From positions 4,126,501-4,190,500 of the forward strand of contig NZ_CP136422.1 in the NCBI RefSeq assembly GCF_034355335.1: a stretch of DNA of 64,000 nt. The letters are read 5' to 3'. Positions 8,673 through 16,911 of the stretch are shown here, piece by piece. The translations under genes were made by a program, and so were the position numbers. This DNA comes from Blautia coccoides (lineage in GTDB: Bacteria > Bacillota > Clostridia > Lachnospirales > Lachnospiraceae). Every line of letters begins with the position of its first letter. The stretch's first letter is position 1. The notes beneath the pieces were generated by a model. That model did no database searches. It saw only the letters and a list, made by a program, of their open reading frames with translations, and had not been told where the DNA came from.

Positions 8673-9506
8673 TCAGTCTTTCATTCCTGACATCATAACA
8701 CCTTTTACGAAAGCGTCCTGGGCACATAAAAATGCGATCAGTACCGGGAGCACCGCGATCACGGAAGAAGCCATCAGCACCGGCCAGTCTGTGGAATACA
8801 TGCCCTTCATACTGGCAAGTCCCAGAGGAAGCGTATATTTTCTGGCGTCGTTAATATAAATAAGTGGTGTGAAATAGTCATTCCAAACATTCATAAAACA
8901 GAAAATGCACAGTGTGGCAATGGTTGATTTTGCCATGGGGAAGGCGATCCTGAGAAAGGTCACGATCGGATTACACCCGTCAATTTTTGCTGCCTCCACC
9001 AATTCGTTGGGAACGGTGATAAAAAACTGCCTCATAAGGAACGTTCCGAAAGCAGACACAGAAGCCGGCAGCATTAAAGACCACAGTGTATTTACCAGTC
9101 CGTACATGGACATCTGTAAAAAGTTTGTGATGACCGTTACATGGAACGGAATCATCATGGTTGCCAGATATAAGGTAAATATCTTATCCCTGCCTTTAAA
9201 ATTCATTTTAGCAAATACATAACCCGCTGTGGCAGATGTAAATACCTGGAAGAACACAACCCAGGCAGAAACCTTCACACTGTTCAGGAAATACGCAAAG
9301 TAATCAAATCTGCTGGAAATCTGTGTGTAATTCTCCCACACCAGCCGTTCTCCAAACAAGGTTGGCGGAAATACAAAAACCTCTCCCAGACTTTTAAAGG
9401 ATGATGAAAGCATCCAGAAAAAGGGAACCAGCATGATCACGGATCCTAAAATAAGAATCAGATGAGCTATTATTTTGCCAATCAGCTTTTTTTTCTTATT
9501 ATTCAT
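8673..9506 (-). CDS. Sugar ABC transporter permease, CUT1 family (MalG/LacG-like)
   Basis: 277 residues and six predicted transmembrane helices. The EAA loop that docks on the ATPase is clear: NELVEAAKIDGCNPIVTFLR, then FPMAKS. The start MNNKKKKLIGKIIAHL is positively charged, placing the N-terminus inside. It pairs with the permease at 9522-10415. No ATPase gene is present, as usual for Firmicute CUT1 systems that share an MsmK/MsiK-type ATPase encoded elsewhere. Confidence 0.93.
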   Translation of the reverse strand: MNNKKKKLIGKIIAHLILILGSVIMLVPFFWMLSSSFKSLGEVFVFPPTLFGERLVWENYTQISSRFDYFAYFLNSVKVSAWVVFFQVFTSATAGYVFAKMNFKGRDKIFTLYLATMMIPFHVTVITNFLQMSMYGLVNTLWSLMLPASVSAFGTFLMRQFFITVPNELVEAAKIDGCNPIVTFLRIAFPMAKSTIATLCIFCFMNVWNDYFTPLIYINDARKYTLPLGLASMKGMYSTDWPVLMASSVIAVLPVLIAFLCAQDAFVKGVMMSGMKD

Positions 9507-9521
9507 GGTCTGACTCCCCCC

Positions 9522-10415
9522 TTAATAAATTTCCCGCATGTTCTTTTCCATGCGCATATTGAACACAGTTATGATCATAACTATGAAAAACAGCAGGTAC
9601 GCGATCGCACAGGCATAACCCAGTTTAAAATACTGGAAGGCGTTCTGATACAAATAATGCACCAAAACAGAAGAAGAACGTCCCGGTCCGCCCTTTGTCA
9701 TCAGCATTACCTGGTCGAATACCTGGAAAGAACTGATGATGGACATGACGAAAATAAAAAATGTTGTGGGACGCAGCATAGGCACAGTGATATACCTGAA
9801 CTGCTGCCATTTATTTGCTCCGTCAAGCTCTGATGCCTCGTAATAGCTGGTGGAAATCCCCTGAAGTCCTGACAGAAAAATGATCATATTGTAACCGGCA
9901 TTTTTCCATATGCCTACAATTGCCAGTGAAACCAACGATGTGGAGGTATTCAACAGCCATTTTGGTCCCTGAATACCAAACAGAGACAAAACATAGTTTA
10001 AAATACCGTAATCCGGGTTATAGATCCACTGCCATACAATAGCCACAACAACCATGGATGTGATCGCCGGCAAAAAAAACGCTGCCCTGTAAAATCTTCT
10101 GAAACCAATCTCCTGATCCAGCATAACAGCCAGAAGCAGAGAAAAACACATCCCCACCGGCACTGTAATGACTGTATAAATTATGGTATTTTTTGTAACT
10201 TCCCAAATGATAGGGTCTTTGAACATGGTTATGTAGTTCTGCAGACCTACAAATTTCGGAGTTGTCAGCATATCATATTTTGTAAAGCTGAGAACCAGAG
10301 TTGCCACTACTGGTATCAGCATGAATAACAGAAATCCAATGATATTGGGAGCCAGCATGAACCATGCCCACTTACTGTCATCCTTTAACTTACTTATTTT
10401 CTTTGTATTTCCCAA
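9522..10415 (-). CDS. Sugar ABC transporter permease, CUT1 family (MalF/UgpA-like)
   Basis: 297 residues with six membrane segments; the EAA loop reads YYEASELDGANKWQQFRYIT followed by VPML. I place the start at TTG 10415 because AGGAGG lies 6 nt upstream (10422-10427), giving an N-terminus MGNTKKISKLKDD of normal length. The longer frame (to 10469) would place that Shine-Dalgarno inside the gene and overlap a terminator-like hairpin. It follows the binding protein and precedes the MalG-type partner. Confidence 0.92.
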   Translation of the reverse strand: MGNTKKISKLKDDSKWAWFMLAPNIIGFLLFMLIPVVATLVLSFTKYDMLTTPKFVGLQNYITMFKDPIIWEVTKNTIIYTVITVPVGMCFSLLLAVMLDQEIGFRRFYRAAFFLPAITSMVVVAIVWQWIYNPDYGILNYVLSLFGIQGPKWLLNTSTSLVSLAIVGIWKNAGYNMIIFLSGLQGISTSYYEASELDGANKWQQFRYITVPMLRPTTFFIFVMSIISSFQVFDQVMLMTKGGPGRSSSVLVHYLYQNAFQYFKLGYACAIAYLLFFIVMIITVFNMRMEKNMREIY

Positions 10416-10451
10416 TCTTACCCTCCTGTCCCAGGCTGTCCCCTGCCTGCA

Positions 10452-10492
10452 TAAAAATGCATCCTGCACAGCTCACGCAATGCAGGATGCAT
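10452..10492 (-). terminator. Hairpin between binding protein and permease genes (partial terminator)
   Basis: ATGCATCCTGCA (10457-10468) and TGCAGGATGCAT (10481-10492) form a perfect 12-bp stem, with five T on the minus strand. Its place between the binding-protein stop and the first permease fits partial termination or 3'-end protection, which in such operons makes binding protein more abundant than permease. Confidence 0.7.
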
Positions 10493-10504
10493 CGTTTTTA
10501 CCAC

Positions 10505-11863
10505 TTACTGCTGTAATGCGTCTTGAATTGCCTCATCGATCCTGGTATCCATATTCTGTAATGTGGTGTCAATATCCTGATCCTGCTTAAAGTACATATC
10601 TGTCTCTTCGGCAATGATATCTCTGGCCTGTGAGGTCAACTGCAGCGCTGTAGGATCAACAGCGGCATCTCTGAAATATGTAAGCATCTTTTTGTAGCTG
10701 TCCCCATGGACTTTTTCATCATACCACTGTGCCACTGCGTCATCTTCATACATAGAATACCTGTTTGGCATCCACAGTCCGCTCTTAACCAACGCGCCCT
10801 GATAATCCATTCCTGACAGGAACTGAAGGAACTGCCAAGCTTCATCCTTATGTTTACTGGTTTCTGCGATACAGTGCAGATGAGCTTGTCCTGTGGTAAG
10901 CACTTTTCCGTAAGAGGGAAGAGGTGCCATGCCAATATTCATGTCAGAAGCCGCCAATTCCTGAAGAGACCAAGAACCGTCTACCAGCATAGCCACTTTA
11001 CCTGTCTGGAGCATCTGTTTTGCGGACATTCCTACCGCATCCAGTGTGGAAGCGTCAGGAGCGGAGCCGTCTTCGGTACGGATCGCTTTGATGATCTCAA
11101 ACACTTCTTTGTTCTCCGGGGAATTCATTGTGCTCTTGGTATAATCCTCGTTATATCTGGTTCCCCCGTTTGAGAGAAGCTGTGCATTCAAGGTATCTGC
11201 CACTGTTTCCAGTCCATACACACCATAGATATCATCTGATGTCAGCTTTTTCGCAACATCCCTGAATTCATCAATAGTCCAGCAGTTCTCCGGATCTGCA
11301 CTCGGATAATCAATTCCTTTTTGGTCAAATACATCCTTATTATAATAAACGATCGGAGATACTGTACAAGAAGAGATACCGTAAACATGTCCATCCACTT
11401 CCATGATCTGACGGGAAGAATCTATGAAATCATCCAGAGGATAATTCTCGTCAAACTGATCTGTAATATCCCACAATGCCCCTTTGGAAACAATGGCACG
11501 GTAACTCTCCGCTGATACAAACATAACATCCGGCAAAGACCCCGCCGCCGCCGATGAAAGCAGCTTTGCATTGTATTCAGAACCGGCAAGTCCAGGTGTA
11601 TAATTCACCTTTATATTTGGATTTTCTTTTTCAAATGCCGCAATACCATCCTTCACTGCCTGGGTCTCCAGAGGGGATGCCTCCCATCCCATAAAGGTAA
11701 GCTGTACGACTCCGTCTTTTGATTCTTCCCCGGAATCGGAAGAAGAATCGGTACTGCCTGTATCACCAGAACCATCCGGTCTGGACGGCGCACCACAGCC
11801 TGTTACGGCAGTTGCAGCCATTGTTGCGGCGAGAACAAACGCCATGATCTGTCTCTTTTTCAT
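10505..11863 (-). CDS. Sugar ABC transporter substrate-binding lipoprotein (family 1)
   Basis: 452 residues. The N-terminus is a lipoprotein signal (MKKRQIMAFVLAATMAATAV) with lipobox VTGC, so the mature protein is anchored outside the membrane at Cys23. A Gly/Ser/Asp-rich linker follows, then an extracellular solute-binding family 1 fold, including VMFVSAESYRAIVSKGALWDIT and KVAMLVDGSWS. It is first in the operon binding protein-permease-permease-DUF624-GH127. A GGAGG site precedes the ATG. The ligand is likely an arabinose-containing oligosaccharide, inferred only from the GH127. Confidence 0.93.
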   Translation of the reverse strand: MKKRQIMAFVLAATMAATAVTGCGAPSRPDGSGDTGSTDSSSDSGEESKDGVVQLTFMGWEASPLETQAVKDGIAAFEKENPNIKVNYTPGLAGSEYNAKLLSSAAAGSLPDVMFVSAESYRAIVSKGALWDITDQFDENYPLDDFIDSSRQIMEVDGHVYGISSCTVSPIVYYNKDVFDQKGIDYPSADPENCWTIDEFRDVAKKLTSDDIYGVYGLETVADTLNAQLLSNGGTRYNEDYTKSTMNSPENKEVFEIIKAIRTEDGSAPDASTLDAVGMSAKQMLQTGKVAMLVDGSWSLQELAASDMNIGMAPLPSYGKVLTTGQAHLHCIAETSKHKDEAWQFLQFLSGMDYQGALVKSGLWMPNRYSMYEDDAVAQWYDEKVHGDSYKKMLTYFRDAAVDPTALQLTSQARDIIAEETDMYFKQDQDIDTTLQNMDTRIDEAIQDALQQ

Positions 11864-11908
11864 TTAATAAACCCTCCTGATCTATCATCCTTATTATGAG
11901 TTGCGCGC

Positions 11909-11920
11909 TGCTTGCAAGCA
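11909..11920. promoter_or_regulatory. Palindrome TGCTTGCAAGCA in the leader of sugar locus 1
   Basis: A perfect 12-bp palindrome 45 bp upstream of the binding-protein start, in the spacer shared with the divergent AraC gene. On the minus strand TTGGAA and TAATGT, 17 bp apart, lie further upstream and could be the promoter. The palindrome could bind a regulator, but no second copy was found, so the assignment is weak. Confidence 0.35.
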
Positions 11921-12071
11921 CTTTTTATTTGATGACATTATGTTACCATATCAGAATTTCCAAACAACGTACAATACACAAGAAAAAGTGGTCATTTCCA
12001 ATTATTTGTTATTTTCCTTGTCCGAAGTCTGTCTTTTTGTGATACTATAAAGCAAGACAGGAGGGAATACC

Positions 12072-12973
12072 ATGCTATATTTCATATCCGATGCCAGCAA
12101 GCCTGTAGAATATATCTCCTGCGGCAACCTGGCCAGCAAAGATGGCTTTATACATCCCAAAAGAAATATTGATTCTTTTGTCCTGATCATTGTGATAAAA
12201 GGAACATTGCACATAACCCAAAATATGACGAATTATGATGTCAAAGAGAATGAATTTATCCTCCTCTTTCCTGATACACTCCACTACGGGTATCGTCCCA
12301 CAGAAGGTGAACTCTCCTATTATTGGGTTCATTTCTATGTGAGGGATCCCGATTATTCCATCTACAATCGCGGAAGCCTCCTGAGAAACCGCCCCATATT
12401 TAAAGCCTCTACCAACATTACTTCTACCCCCCCCCCCGGGAAAATTTTCTGCTTCCCGAATACGGGGAGTTATCTGTAGAAAAGCGTTCCAGGCTTCTTT
12501 TTGTACAGCTTCTTGATATTGCAAAAAGAGAAAATTATATGGCCACCTGGAGATGCCATTATGCTCTGAACCTGCTCCTCATGGAAGTTACCGACGAGTC
12601 ATTTCAGATCAACCGTTTTCTGGATTCCACTGTTCCTATTCATGTTCTGGATGTAATGGAGTGGATCCGCACCCACTATGACCAGCCCCTCAGCGTGGCT
12701 TCAATAGCAGAACAGTTTGGGTATCATCCCACCTATCTGACCAATATTTTCAAGAAATACACCGGTTATCCCATCCTCACCTATGTAAATCGGACACGGA
12801 TCGCTGTTGCCAAAAACCTGCTCACCAACCGGACACTGTCTATCTACCGGATCGCAGATATGTGTGGATTTTCGGATGAAAAATATTTTATGAAACTGTT
12901 TAAGCGCTATGAAGGCATCACACCTACCCAATACAGAAAGGCTTTCCATCAGAAAAAAGTCAATCTTACCTGA
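12072..12973 (+). pseudogene. AraC-family regulator of sugar locus 1, frameshifted at a run of 11 C
   Basis: The first frame (12072-12479) encodes a cupin-like sensor domain (YISCGNLASKDGFIHPKRNID, DTLHYGYRPTEGELSYYWVHFYV). The second frame continues as NFLLPEYGELSVEKRSRLLF and runs through the full AraC double HTH to 12973 (FGYHPTYLTNIFKKYTGYP, GFSDEKYFMKLFKRYEGITP). The break is at the C-run 12427-12437. Either 12 or 9 C would fuse the frames into one protein of about 300 residues. AGGAGG precedes the ATG. It is divergent from the ABC-GH127 operon and is the obvious candidate for its regulator. It may be a sequencing error, a true pseudogene or a phase-variable gene. Confidence 0.85.
12427..12437 (+). 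repeat. Homopolymer of 11 C inside the AraC gene
   Basis: Eleven consecutive C at the exact point where the reading frame changes. Such runs are prone to slippage both in cells and in sequencing. Confidence 0.9.
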
Positions 12974-12996
12974 TGGATATAAGCATAAAAAAGCAT

Positions 12997-13035
12997 AAAA
13001 AACGGGACACGCTGCCGGTGCGCAGACGTGTCCCG
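12997..13035 (-). terminator. Intrinsic terminator of the purine catabolic operon
   Basis: CGGGACACG (13003-13011) pairs with CGTGTCCCG (13027-13035), a perfect 9-bp GC-rich stem followed on the minus strand by six T. It lies directly after the iron-sulfur subunit gene, between convergent genes. Confidence 0.85.
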
Positions 13036-13054
13036 CTGATCTGTTCTTATTCTG

Positions 13055-13543
13055 TTATTCCCGGTTCACCGTCCGGTAAGTCTCCTCCACGATCCTCTCC
13101 ATTGCATTCAGAATATTCTCGTACCCCGTACAGCGGCACAGATGCCCGGAGATCAGCTTTTTCAGCTCTTCCCTGCTGTATCTCTTTCCTGTTCCCACGA
13201 TTTCCACAGCGCTCATGATCAGGCCCGGTGTGCAGAAACCGCACTGGACTGCTGCCTCCTCCACAAAGGCCTTCTGGATTGGAGAAAGTTCTCCGTTTTT
13301 GCCCTTTAATCCCTCCACGGTCATGATATGTTTTCCCTCTGCCCACATGGTCAGATAAATACACGAATCGATGGCTTCTCCGTCCACCAAAACGGTGCAG
13401 GCACCGCATTCCCCAACCTCACAGCCGCGTTTCACACTGGTAAGACCCAGGCGGTTTCTCAGGGTATCCAAAAGGGCCTCCCTGTCATCCACTGCCAGTT
13501 CTGTCTCTTTGCCATTGACTGTCATGGTTATGATCTTAAGCAT
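13055..13543 (-). CDS. Xanthine dehydrogenase, [2Fe-2S] iron-sulfur subunit
   Basis: 162 residues, the small subunit of a three-gene molybdenum hydroxylase. It passes electrons from the molybdenum site to FAD. Two cluster sites are complete: a plant-ferredoxin type with CEVGECGACTVLVDGEAIDSC (4 Cys) and the C-terminal QCGFCTPG plus HLCRCTGY (4 Cys). ATG 13543 has GGGAGG 9 nt upstream; the longer GTG start at 13552 abuts that site and is less likely. The start overlaps the end of the FAD subunit by 8 bp, so the subunits are probably made together. Confidence 0.92.
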   Translation of the reverse strand: MLKIITMTVNGKETELAVDDREALLDTLRNRLGLTSVKRGCEVGECGACTVLVDGEAIDSCIYLTMWAEGKHIMTVEGLKGKNGELSPIQKAFVEEAAVQCGFCTPGLIMSAVEIVGTGKRYSREELKKLISGHLCRCTGYENILNAMERIVEETYRTVNRE

Positions 13544-14429
13544 CCGACTCACCTCCCTCTGCTTTTTTTATGGCTTCCTCTGTGGTCCGCACGGACAGCT
13601 CACGTACAAGCTGAAGACGGAATTCCCGGGATGCGCGCCAGCTTGAGCGCGGCGTTACTTCAGAGGCTGCCCCTTCACGAATTCTTTCATACAATCCAGG
13701 GTCTGTTATGTCCATGCCTGCTGCCGTTTTTTCCGTCTGATAGCAGCGTATAGGAGTAGGCGCAGCTACGCCGAATCCCAGCCGGAGTTCCTCAATCTTT
13801 CTCTTATCCCGGCTCAGCTTTACATGTACCGCGCAGCCAAGAGTGGCGATCTCCATTGCATTTCTTTTTCCGTATTTTGTATAATGCCCGTAAAATCCTT
13901 CATAATTGTCCCTGGTGATCTTTATGGCGGTAAGGATTTCCGCGTGTTTCCTGCAGGTCCGGCCCGGGCCTGTGTAAAACTCTGTTATGGGCACTTCCCG
14001 AATGCCCTCTTTTCCTGTCAACTCCAGCACCGCGTTCAAAGTAAACAGTGCAGCCGCGCTGTCCGCGCTTGTCACACCATTACAGACATTTCCTCCGATG
14101 GTTCCTATATTCCGTATCTGGGGGCCTCCTACCTGGTCCACTGCCCACCCAAGCGCCGGAATGTGCCTTTGGATCACAGGGTCATAGGTTATGTGGGAAA
14201 ACGTCGTGGCAGGCCCTATCACAATGGTGCCGTCCGATTCCATCCTGACACCTGTAAGCGAAGGAATCCCATGTATACTCACTAGAGAACAGCCCGCAAG
14301 TTTTCCCTCTCTTATTTTGATCAGCACATCACTTCCGCCTGAGATCACAACAGCGTCCTTATCTGCCTCCAGCGCTCTCACAGCATCCTGTACATCACTG
14401 GCCTGATAATATTTCTCAATATCATACAT
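13536..14429 (-). CDS. Xanthine dehydrogenase, FAD-binding subunit
   Basis: 297 residues, CoxM/XdhB type. The FAD-contacting segments are visible: VVISGGSDVLIKIREG and the QIRNIGTIGGNVCNGVTSADSAAAL region, with the C-terminal CO-dehydrogenase flavoprotein domain after about residue 170. The start at 14429 (MYDIEKYYQ) overlaps the upstream stop by 8 bp and has a G-rich site upstream; the ORF can be read back to 14456, but that lies inside the molybdenum subunit gene. The middle position between molybdenum and Fe-S subunits matches known XDH operons. Confidence 0.91.
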   Translation of the reverse strand: MYDIEKYYQASDVQDAVRALEADKDAVVISGGSDVLIKIREGKLAGCSLVSIHGIPSLTGVRMESDGTIVIGPATTFSHITYDPVIQRHIPALGWAVDQVGGPQIRNIGTIGGNVCNGVTSADSAAALFTLNAVLELTGKEGIREVPITEFYTGPGRTCRKHAEILTAIKITRDNYEGFYGHYTKYGKRNAMEIATLGCAVHVKLSRDKRKIEELRLGFGVAAPTPIRCYQTEKTAAGMDITDPGLYERIREGAASEVTPRSSWRASREFRLQLVRELSVRTTEEAIKKAEGGESDA

Positions 14430-16824
14430 GTGATCCGCCCCCTTCCAAATCCTCATTTTTTCTTCCGATCAATCCCTCTTTTATAAAGCGCTCCACAAGC
14501 TTCTGAGGTGACAGAGGCAGGGAATCAAAAGCGACCCCGGTGGCGTTGAGCACAGCGTTTCTGATAGCCGGGGCCACAGGAATGGCCGGCGGCTCACCGA
14601 GGGCTTTGTTTCCGAAAGGACCAGTAGGATCCTCAAGTTCCACAAAATCCGTATGCAGATTAGGTGTATCCATAGCTGTGGGTATCTTATAGTCCAGAAG
14701 GTTGGCATTCAGCGGCCTTCCTGTCTTCTCATCCACCAGCAGCTCCTCACTCAGAGCATAGCCGATCCCCATACTCATTCCCCCGTGTACCTGCGCTCTG
14801 GCAAGGGCCGGATTCATCAGTTTCCCGCTGTCGTGTACATTGATGATATCCAGTATCCTGATCTTACCAACCGGTATATCCACCTCAACCTCCACAAAAC
14901 AAACACCTGAGGCAAAGGAATTTTCCTTGCAGTGGCTGGTAGTCTCAGCCGTGATATGCACCGATTTCTCCAAACTGTACAGTGCCTCCTCCGCGAGGGC
15001 CGCAAGTGAGAGCCAAACCTCCCCGGAGGCTTTGTCTATTATCTGGTTTTCTTTGATATCCAGTCTCTTCCATGCAGAAGTCTGCCCACATGCTTCCAGA
15101 GCTTCAGGATCTGCCGCTTTGTTTGATGTTATCTCTTCCTCTGACAGCTTCAGCTTAAATGCCGCATATTCCAGAATTTTCTGTTTGAACAGTTCCCCTG
15201 TCTTCTTGACGGCTTTTCCGCTCACATAGGTCTGCCGGGACGCGTAGGCTCCTGTATCAAAAGGTGTGGTATCCGTATCCTGTACGGTCTCAATATGTAC
15301 CCGGTCCTCAGTTATGCCGGTTATCTCTGCCGCCATCTGGGTAAACACCGTGTCAGCTCCCTGACCTATCTCTGTTGCCCCCATAAAGAGCTGCATGGAG
15401 CCGTCCTGGTTCAATACCATTCGGCAGGATGAGGTCTCTAGGGAAATGGGGTAAACTCCTGTTTTATAGTTGAATATGGCCATGCCGACGCCCCTTCTCA
15501 CAGGCCCGGACTGGTTCTCATATGCCTTTCTCTTTTCCTCCCAGCGGATGTGTTCCCTGCCCTTTTCTATACAGGCCTTCAGCCCATAGGAATGGAAAGC
15601 GATGCCCAGATGAGGGTCTTTATAACCCTCCTTCACACAATTTTTCAGCCGGAATTCCAGAGTATCCATGCCCACAGCGCAGGCCAGATCATCCGTCACA
15701 CACTCTGTCACAAAATCTCCCTGGGGGATTCCGTATCCCCGCATGGCTCCGCCTGTCATGAGATTGGTGTAAACCGTGTAGCTGTCAGATTCCAGAACCT
15801 TCTCATCCTGATAAAGCTGCTTGAAAATATTGGCTGCATTGGCGGCAATGGCGTGAGCATGGGAGGCGTAAGCGCCCTGGTTAGAGTATGCCTCATACTT
15901 TCTCGCCACCAGTGTGCCGTCTTTTCTGACTGCCCCCTTGATCTTCCAGGTAAACGCATGGCGTACGCGGGTACAGCCAAGAGTCTCTTCTCTGGACAGC
16001 TCCAGTCTGACACCGCGGCCGCCTGCCTGGGTACATAAAAATGCGTTCAAAGGCTCATACAGCACATCCTGCTTGTTTCCGAAGCCTCCTCCTATATATG
16101 GCTTGATAACCCTGATCTGCCCAATGGGAATCCCAAGAGCCTGACTGACCACCCGCCTCACAATATGAGGGATCTGGGTGGATGTCACAATGACAATCCT
16201 CCCCTTCTCCATATAAGCATAGGAGACAGGCACCTCAATATGGCAGTGCTGAACCGGCTGTGTCCTGTATTCCTTCTCAATGACAGTCAGCCCTTCTTCT
16301 TTTACAGCCTCCTCAAAACTTCCCTCTCCCAGCACAAAGCCGGTATGCGCGATCACATTTCCCGGTTTTTCCTCGTGCAGAAGAGGCGCATCTTCTTTCA
16401 TGGATTCCTGAGGATCCAGGATCACCGGGTACTCTTCATACTCCACTTTGATCTTATCCGCAGCCCGCTTGGCGGCAATATCATCCTCCGCGATCACAGC
16501 TGCGATATCATCCCCGTACATGCGGACCCGCCGGTTCAAAAGCTTTCTGTCCTTAATATCCTGATGTGCCTTTTCCACTGACCAGGGGTGCCCCGGCGTA
16601 GGAAACTGGATATCCGGCACATCGAAGCAGGTGACGATCTTCACCACTCCCGGAACCTTTAAGGCTTCCTCCAAATCAAAGCTTTTCACCCATCCGTTCG
16701 CAATGGTGCTGTGCACCACTTTTGCTGTATACAAATTCTGCGGCATTAAATCCGCTGTGTACTTCGCCTGTCCTGTGACCTTTTCCCAGGCGTCCACACG
16801 ATTTATTGAACTGCCAACTCCCAT
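14422..16824 (-). CDS. Xanthine dehydrogenase, molybdenum-binding subunit
   Basis: 800 residues, the catalytic subunit that hydroxylates xanthine at the molybdenum cofactor. GGGFGNKQD (245-253), GGAMRGYGIPQGD, EIGQGADTVF and the final ALGEPPAIPVAPAIRNA with catalytic Glu744 are all present, so the active site is intact. It lies 87 bp after guanine deaminase, in the same direction, and precedes the FAD and Fe-S subunits. Substrate is inferred: the linked guanine deaminase makes xanthine, so xanthine dehydrogenase is favoured over the related aldehyde or nicotinate hydroxylases. Confidence 0.93.
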   Translation of the reverse strand: MGVGSSINRVDAWEKVTGQAKYTADLMPQNLYTAKVVHSTIANGWVKSFDLEEALKVPGVVKIVTCFDVPDIQFPTPGHPWSVEKAHQDIKDRKLLNRRVRMYGDDIAAVIAEDDIAAKRAADKIKVEYEEYPVILDPQESMKEDAPLLHEEKPGNVIAHTGFVLGEGSFEEAVKEEGLTVIEKEYRTQPVQHCHIEVPVSYAYMEKGRIVIVTSTQIPHIVRRVVSQALGIPIGQIRVIKPYIGGGFGNKQDVLYEPLNAFLCTQAGGRGVRLELSREETLGCTRVRHAFTWKIKGAVRKDGTLVARKYEAYSNQGAYASHAHAIAANAANIFKQLYQDEKVLESDSYTVYTNLMTGGAMRGYGIPQGDFVTECVTDDLACAVGMDTLEFRLKNCVKEGYKDPHLGIAFHSYGLKACIEKGREHIRWEEKRKAYENQSGPVRRGVGMAIFNYKTGVYPISLETSSCRMVLNQDGSMQLFMGATEIGQGADTVFTQMAAEITGITEDRVHIETVQDTDTTPFDTGAYASRQTYVSGKAVKKTGELFKQKILEYAAFKLKLSEEEITSNKAADPEALEACGQTSAWKRLDIKENQIIDKASGEVWLSLAALAEEALYSLEKSVHITAETTSHCKENSFASGVCFVEVEVDIPVGKIRILDIINVHDSGKLMNPALARAQVHGGMSMGIGYALSEELLVDEKTGRPLNANLLDYKIPTAMDTPNLHTDFVELEDPTGPFGNKALGEPPAIPVAPAIRNAVLNATGVAFDSLPLSPQKLVERFIKEGLIGRKNEDLEGGGSHV

Positions 16825-16911
16825 ACATCATCCCTCTTTTCCTTCGGTGAACAGCAATGCCTGTTCCATACCGCGTAAACTGAAAAATAAGTTCTATACA
16901 GCTTATTGCAT

